Made by a program: the position numbers and the translations under genes. A stretch of 64,000 bases of DNA from Chryseobacterium sp. 3008163 (GTDB lineage Bacteria; Bacteroidota; Bacteroidia; Flavobacteriales; Weeksellaceae): the NCBI RefSeq assembly GCF_003669035.1, contig NZ_CP033070.1, forward strand, positions 3,968,001 through 4,032,000, given 5' to 3'. The notes under the pieces were generated by a model that was not told the DNA's origin, made no database searches, and saw nothing but the letters and a program-made list of their open reading frames with translations. This document shows, in pieces, positions 61,184 to 64,000 of this stretch; the first letter of the stretch is position 1, and each line of letters starts with the position of its first letter.

Positions 61184-63064
61184 ATGAATGTAAAATTCAA
61201 ATTTATTTTAGGTGCAATTCTTTTTTCAGAACTCCTGTCTGCACAAAGACAAATGGAATATCTGAAACGAGGAATTGTTGCCATACCTTCAGATTCAGGC
61301 GTTTTTGTGAGTTGGCGTTTGCTCGGTACTGAAGCTCAAAATACCCATTTTGATTTGTACCGAACTGAAAATAACTCAACCAAAAAGCTGAACGAAAAAC
61401 CACTTTCAAACGAGACGAATTTTTTAGATAAAACCGCTGACAAAGCAAAGAACTATACCTATTTCGTCAAATCAAATACACAAGATAAATCGGTTGATAT
61501 CGATTCTGCAAAATATGTAGCCAATCAAAAACCTTATTTTTCAATTCCTTTGAAAACGTCTGCAGGTTATACGCCAAATGACGCGTCAGTAGCCGATTTG
61601 GATGGCGACGGCGAGTATGAAATCATTCTTCATCAAACCGGAAGGTCAAAAGACAACAGCCAAAAAGGAGAGACAGACCCGCCAATTATTCAAGCTTATA
61701 AAATGGATGGAAAGCTTTTGTGGGAAATTAATTTAGGGAGAAATATTAGGGAAGGTGCGCATTACACGCAATTTTTGGTGTATGATTTAGACCAGGACGG
61801 CAAAGCTGAAATCGTAATGAAAACCGCCGACGGAAGCAAAGACGGTAAAGGGAAATTCATAGGCGACCCGACAAAAAATTACGTCAATGAGAACGGAATG
61901 ATTCTCTCCGGACAGGAATATCTGACGGTTTTTGATGGACAAACAGGCGCAGAAATTAGCACGGTGAATTATCAAGTTCCAAGATTTGGGGGCAGTTTAA
62001 ATCCAACCAACGAACAAATGACTGAAACCTGGGGCGATGCAAAAGGAAACCGTATTGACCGATTTTTGGGAGCGGTGGCTTATTTGGACGGCAAAACACC
62101 GAGTGTGATTATGTCGAGAGGGTATTACACTAGAACAGCGATTGCAGCCTGGGATTATAAAGATAAAAAACTCAGTTTGCGATGGCTTTTTGATACAGAA
62201 AGTTCAGAAGATAATAAACAATACCGTGGCCAAGGAAATCATAACCTGACCATTGCAGATGTTGATAACGACGGAAAAGATGAAATTGTTTTCGGAGCAA
62301 TGACAGTCGATGATGACGGAAAAGTGTTGAACAGCACAGGTTACGGTCACGGCGATGCGTTGCACGTTGGAGATTTCGATCCTTCAAATCCAGGATTGGA
62401 AATTTTTGATATTCAGGAAAGATTTGATGATGCGGGAGCACATTTCAGAGATGGGAAAACTGGAAAAGTGTTATGGAAATTACCATCTACAGTTTATAGC
62501 AAACAAGGCAAATTCCAAGGTCCGGGAAGAGGTTTATCTTTAAATGTTGACCCTCGTTGTGAAGGTTCAGAATCCTGGGCAGCCGGAGCCGGACTGAAAG
62601 GAATTTATAATACGAAAGGAAAAAAAATTAGCGAGAAAAACCCAATTGCAAATATGGGAATTTATTGGGATGGTGATTTTTTAAGTGAAATTTTAGATGG
62701 AACCAACGTCTCAAAATGGGATTGGAAAAACGAAAAGTCAAACGTGATTTTTGATGCTAAAAATTTCCAGTGTGAATCGAATAACGGAACGAAGAAAAAT
62801 CCGGCTTTAGTCGCAGATTTATTCGGAGATTGGCGTGAAGAAGTAATATACAGAACAGCCGATAATCAGGAATTAAGAATTTTTTCTACAACAATTCCGA
62901 CGAAACATAGATTATATACTTTGATGCACAACCCTCAATACCGTTTGAGCATCGTATGGCAAAATGTAGGCTATAATCAGCCACCACATACCGATTATTA
63001 TTTGGATGAATCGATTAAGAAAATGCCAAAACCGAATATTTCAACTGTAACTCTAAAAAAATAA
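61184..63064 (+). CDS. PL11 family rhamnogalacturonan lyase
   Basis: 626-residue secreted lyase that cleaves the rhamnogalacturonan-I backbone at alpha-1,4 links between rhamnose and galacturonate. Signal peptide to about residue 20. The eight-bladed propeller is visible through Asp-rich calcium loops (DLDGDGEYEIILHQT, DLDQDGKAEIVMK, DVDNDGKDEIVFG). C-terminal PPHTDYYLDE is typical of PL11. Acts on substrate deacetylated by the CE12 esterases. 8 nt before a second CE12 gene. Confidence 0.95.
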   Translation: MNVKFKFILGAILFSELLSAQRQMEYLKRGIVAIPSDSGVFVSWRLLGTEAQNTHFDLYRTENNSTKKLNEKPLSNETNFLDKTADKAKNYTYFVKSNTQDKSVDIDSAKYVANQKPYFSIPLKTSAGYTPNDASVADLDGDGEYEIILHQTGRSKDNSQKGETDPPIIQAYKMDGKLLWEINLGRNIREGAHYTQFLVYDLDQDGKAEIVMKTADGSKDGKGKFIGDPTKNYVNENGMILSGQEYLTVFDGQTGAEISTVNYQVPRFGGSLNPTNEQMTETWGDAKGNRIDRFLGAVAYLDGKTPSVIMSRGYYTRTAIAAWDYKDKKLSLRWLFDTESSEDNKQYRGQGNHNLTIADVDNDGKDEIVFGAMTVDDDGKVLNSTGYGHGDALHVGDFDPSNPGLEIFDIQERFDDAGAHFRDGKTGKVLWKLPSTVYSKQGKFQGPGRGLSLNVDPRCEGSESWAAGAGLKGIYNTKGKKISEKNPIANMGIYWDGDFLSEILDGTNVSKWDWKNEKSNVIFDAKNFQCESNNGTKKNPALVADLFGDWREEVIYRTADNQELRIFSTTIPTKHRLYTLMHNPQYRLSIVWQNVGYNQPPHTDYYLDESIKKMPKPNISTVTLKK

Positions 63065-63072
63065 AATCATTA

Positions 63073-63855
63073 ATGAAAATCAAATTCATCATCCCAATTA
63101 TTGCTTTGGTCATCCTGATTGGAGAATCATTTCAAAAACTTCAGGATAAACCGGTGCTTTATATCATCGGAGATTCTACGGTTCAAAACGGTTCGGGGAA
63201 AGGCTCGGATTCGCTTTGGGGCTGGGGGAGTTTTATGAATCTTTTCTTAGATACTACAAAAATTGAGATTCAGAATCATGCAAAAGGTGGCAGAAGCAGC
63301 AGAACTTTTATAACAGAAGGTCGTTGGGATTCTATTATGAAAACCATTAAAAAAGGCGATTATGTTTTGATGCAATTCGGTCATAACGATGGTGGTGCAT
63401 TGGATGATACTTTGAGGGCAAGAGGTACGATAAAAGGAATCGGAGATGAGTCTAAAGATATCTATAATCCAATCAGGAAAGTAAATGAGACGGTTTACAC
63501 GTATGGTTATTACATGAGGAAATATGCGAATGAGGTGAAATCTAAAGGTGCAATTCCAATCATCGTTTCACCAATTCCAAGAAATAAATTTAACGAAAAA
63601 AGCAAAATTGAAAAAGATCAGTACGGAATCTGGTCGCAAGAAGTTGCTCAACAGACCGGGGCTTATTTTTTAGATTTAAATGCAATGGTTATCGAGAAAT
63701 ATGAGAAAATGGGAGCTGAGAAAGTAAAAGCTTTCTTCCCTAAAGACCATACGCATACCAATGAAGCGGGAGCCATTCTCAATGCTGAGTTGGTAGCAAA
63801 AGGCATTCAGGATTTAAAGAAATGTGAACTCAGGAATTATTTAAAAAGAAAATAA
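63073..63855 (+). CDS. Rhamnogalacturonan acetylesterase (CE12, SGNH hydrolase)
   Basis: A 260-residue single-domain esterase. N-terminal hydrophobic segment (residues 4-19), then GDSTVQNGSG with the catalytic Ser (about 34), GGRSSRTF (block II), GHNDGG (block III) and PKDHTHTNEAGA with the catalytic Asp/His. Simpler than the gene at 55447, which has an added N-terminal domain. Deacetylates rhamnogalacturonan for PL11, which precedes it by 8 nt. Confidence 0.93.
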   Translation: MKIKFIIPIIALVILIGESFQKLQDKPVLYIIGDSTVQNGSGKGSDSLWGWGSFMNLFLDTTKIEIQNHAKGGRSSRTFITEGRWDSIMKTIKKGDYVLMQFGHNDGGALDDTLRARGTIKGIGDESKDIYNPIRKVNETVYTYGYYMRKYANEVKSKGAIPIIVSPIPRNKFNEKSKIEKDQYGIWSQEVAQQTGAYFLDLNAMVIEKYEKMGAEKVKAFFPKDHTHTNEAGAILNAELVAKGIQDLKKCELRNYLKRK

Positions 63856-63871
63856 AAATAAATATATACTT

Positions 63872-64000
63872 ATGAGAAAACTATTAACAGCGAGTTTTTT
63901 TGCACTAATTATCGGAGGAATGACTTCGTGTTCGGTACAGAAGAATGCTTCGGCAAGCAAAGTAGTAGAACTTCCCAACAAAAAAGAAGTTTTGGAGGTT
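63872..64000 (+). CDS. Start of a lipoprotein gene (cut by the window)
   Basis: The first 43 codons give MRKLLTASFFALIIGGMTSC with a lipobox ending at Cys20, then SVQKNASASKVVELPNKK and so on, running off the end. It follows the CE12 gene by 16 nt in the same direction, so a further rhamnogalacturonan enzyme (for example GH105 or another pectinase) anchored in the outer membrane is likely, but the domain is not visible. Confidence 0.65.
   Translation, partial: MRKLLTASFFALIIGGMTSCSVQKNASASKVVELPNKKEVLEV

Overview
The window is a chromosomal segment (about 35% GC) of a Bacteroidota bacterium, most likely Chryseobacterium or a close Weeksellaceae relative. Signs: a type IX secretion (T9SS) C-terminal sorting domain, LytS/LytTR sensing, MepB, DUF4377, DUF2141 and DUF6268-like families, TAnnTTTG -7 promoter boxes, no strong Shine-Dalgarno sequences, and families of short intergenic repeats typical of this group. 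No phage, plasmid, CRISPR array, IS transposase or rRNA was seen; one tRNA (Arg, TCG) is present.

Layout. 0.3-3.3 kb: a large secreted PL1-type pectate lyase with FN3, LamG-like and T9SS sorting domains. 3.3-4.2 kb: a gene-free stretch with a MITE-like element, a degenerate 21-bp tandem repeat and a (TAC)19 microsatellite. 4.2-16.4 kb: housekeeping and accessory genes (SDR with divergent HxlR regulator, DUF5063, YggS, a single-domain AAA+ ATPase, MepB, outer-membrane protein, LytS/LytTR pair, methyltransferase, Fpg/Nei-like glycosylase, dGTPase). 16.4-20.2 kb: a five-gene minus-strand operon (YceI, tautomerase, SDR, NTF2-like, nitronate monooxygenase) next to a Crp/Fnr regulator, with a palindromic candidate operator between them. 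20.4-30.3 kb: SPFH protein, small lipoproteins, an APC permease, a large TPR protein with a beta-barrel partner, tRNA-Arg. 30.8-37.0 kb: a biotin operon (ferritin-like gene, bioF, bioD, bioB, bioA) divergent from a MocR-type regulator. 37-44.7 kb: cold-shock protein, a TetR/epimerase/DUF2141 cassette abutting a truncated T9SS gene, a pseudo-receiver plus Crp/Fnr pair, and a pirin whose promoter closely copies theirs. 44.8-48.5 kb: gnd-zwf-pgl, the oxidative pentose phosphate branch. 51.2-64 kb: a rhamnogalacturonan/pectin degradation locus (GH28, GH2, CE12-like, GH106, DUF4350, PL11, CE12, start of a lipoprotein) with no SusC/SusD in view.

Two points deserve most attention. First, a diiron ferritin-like protein is translationally coupled to bioF at the head of the biotin operon, with no recognisable bioC, bioH, bioW or bioI in the window. 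It is a candidate for an undescribed role in biotin synthesis, possibly in supplying pimelate. Second, at least seven genes become canonical if one A is added to a coding-strand A-run (outer-membrane protein, histidine kinase, NTF2-like, TPR protein, epimerase, a small conserved ORF and pgl). Systematic homopolymer under-calling in the assembly is the simplest reading; slippage-dependent expression is the interesting alternative.
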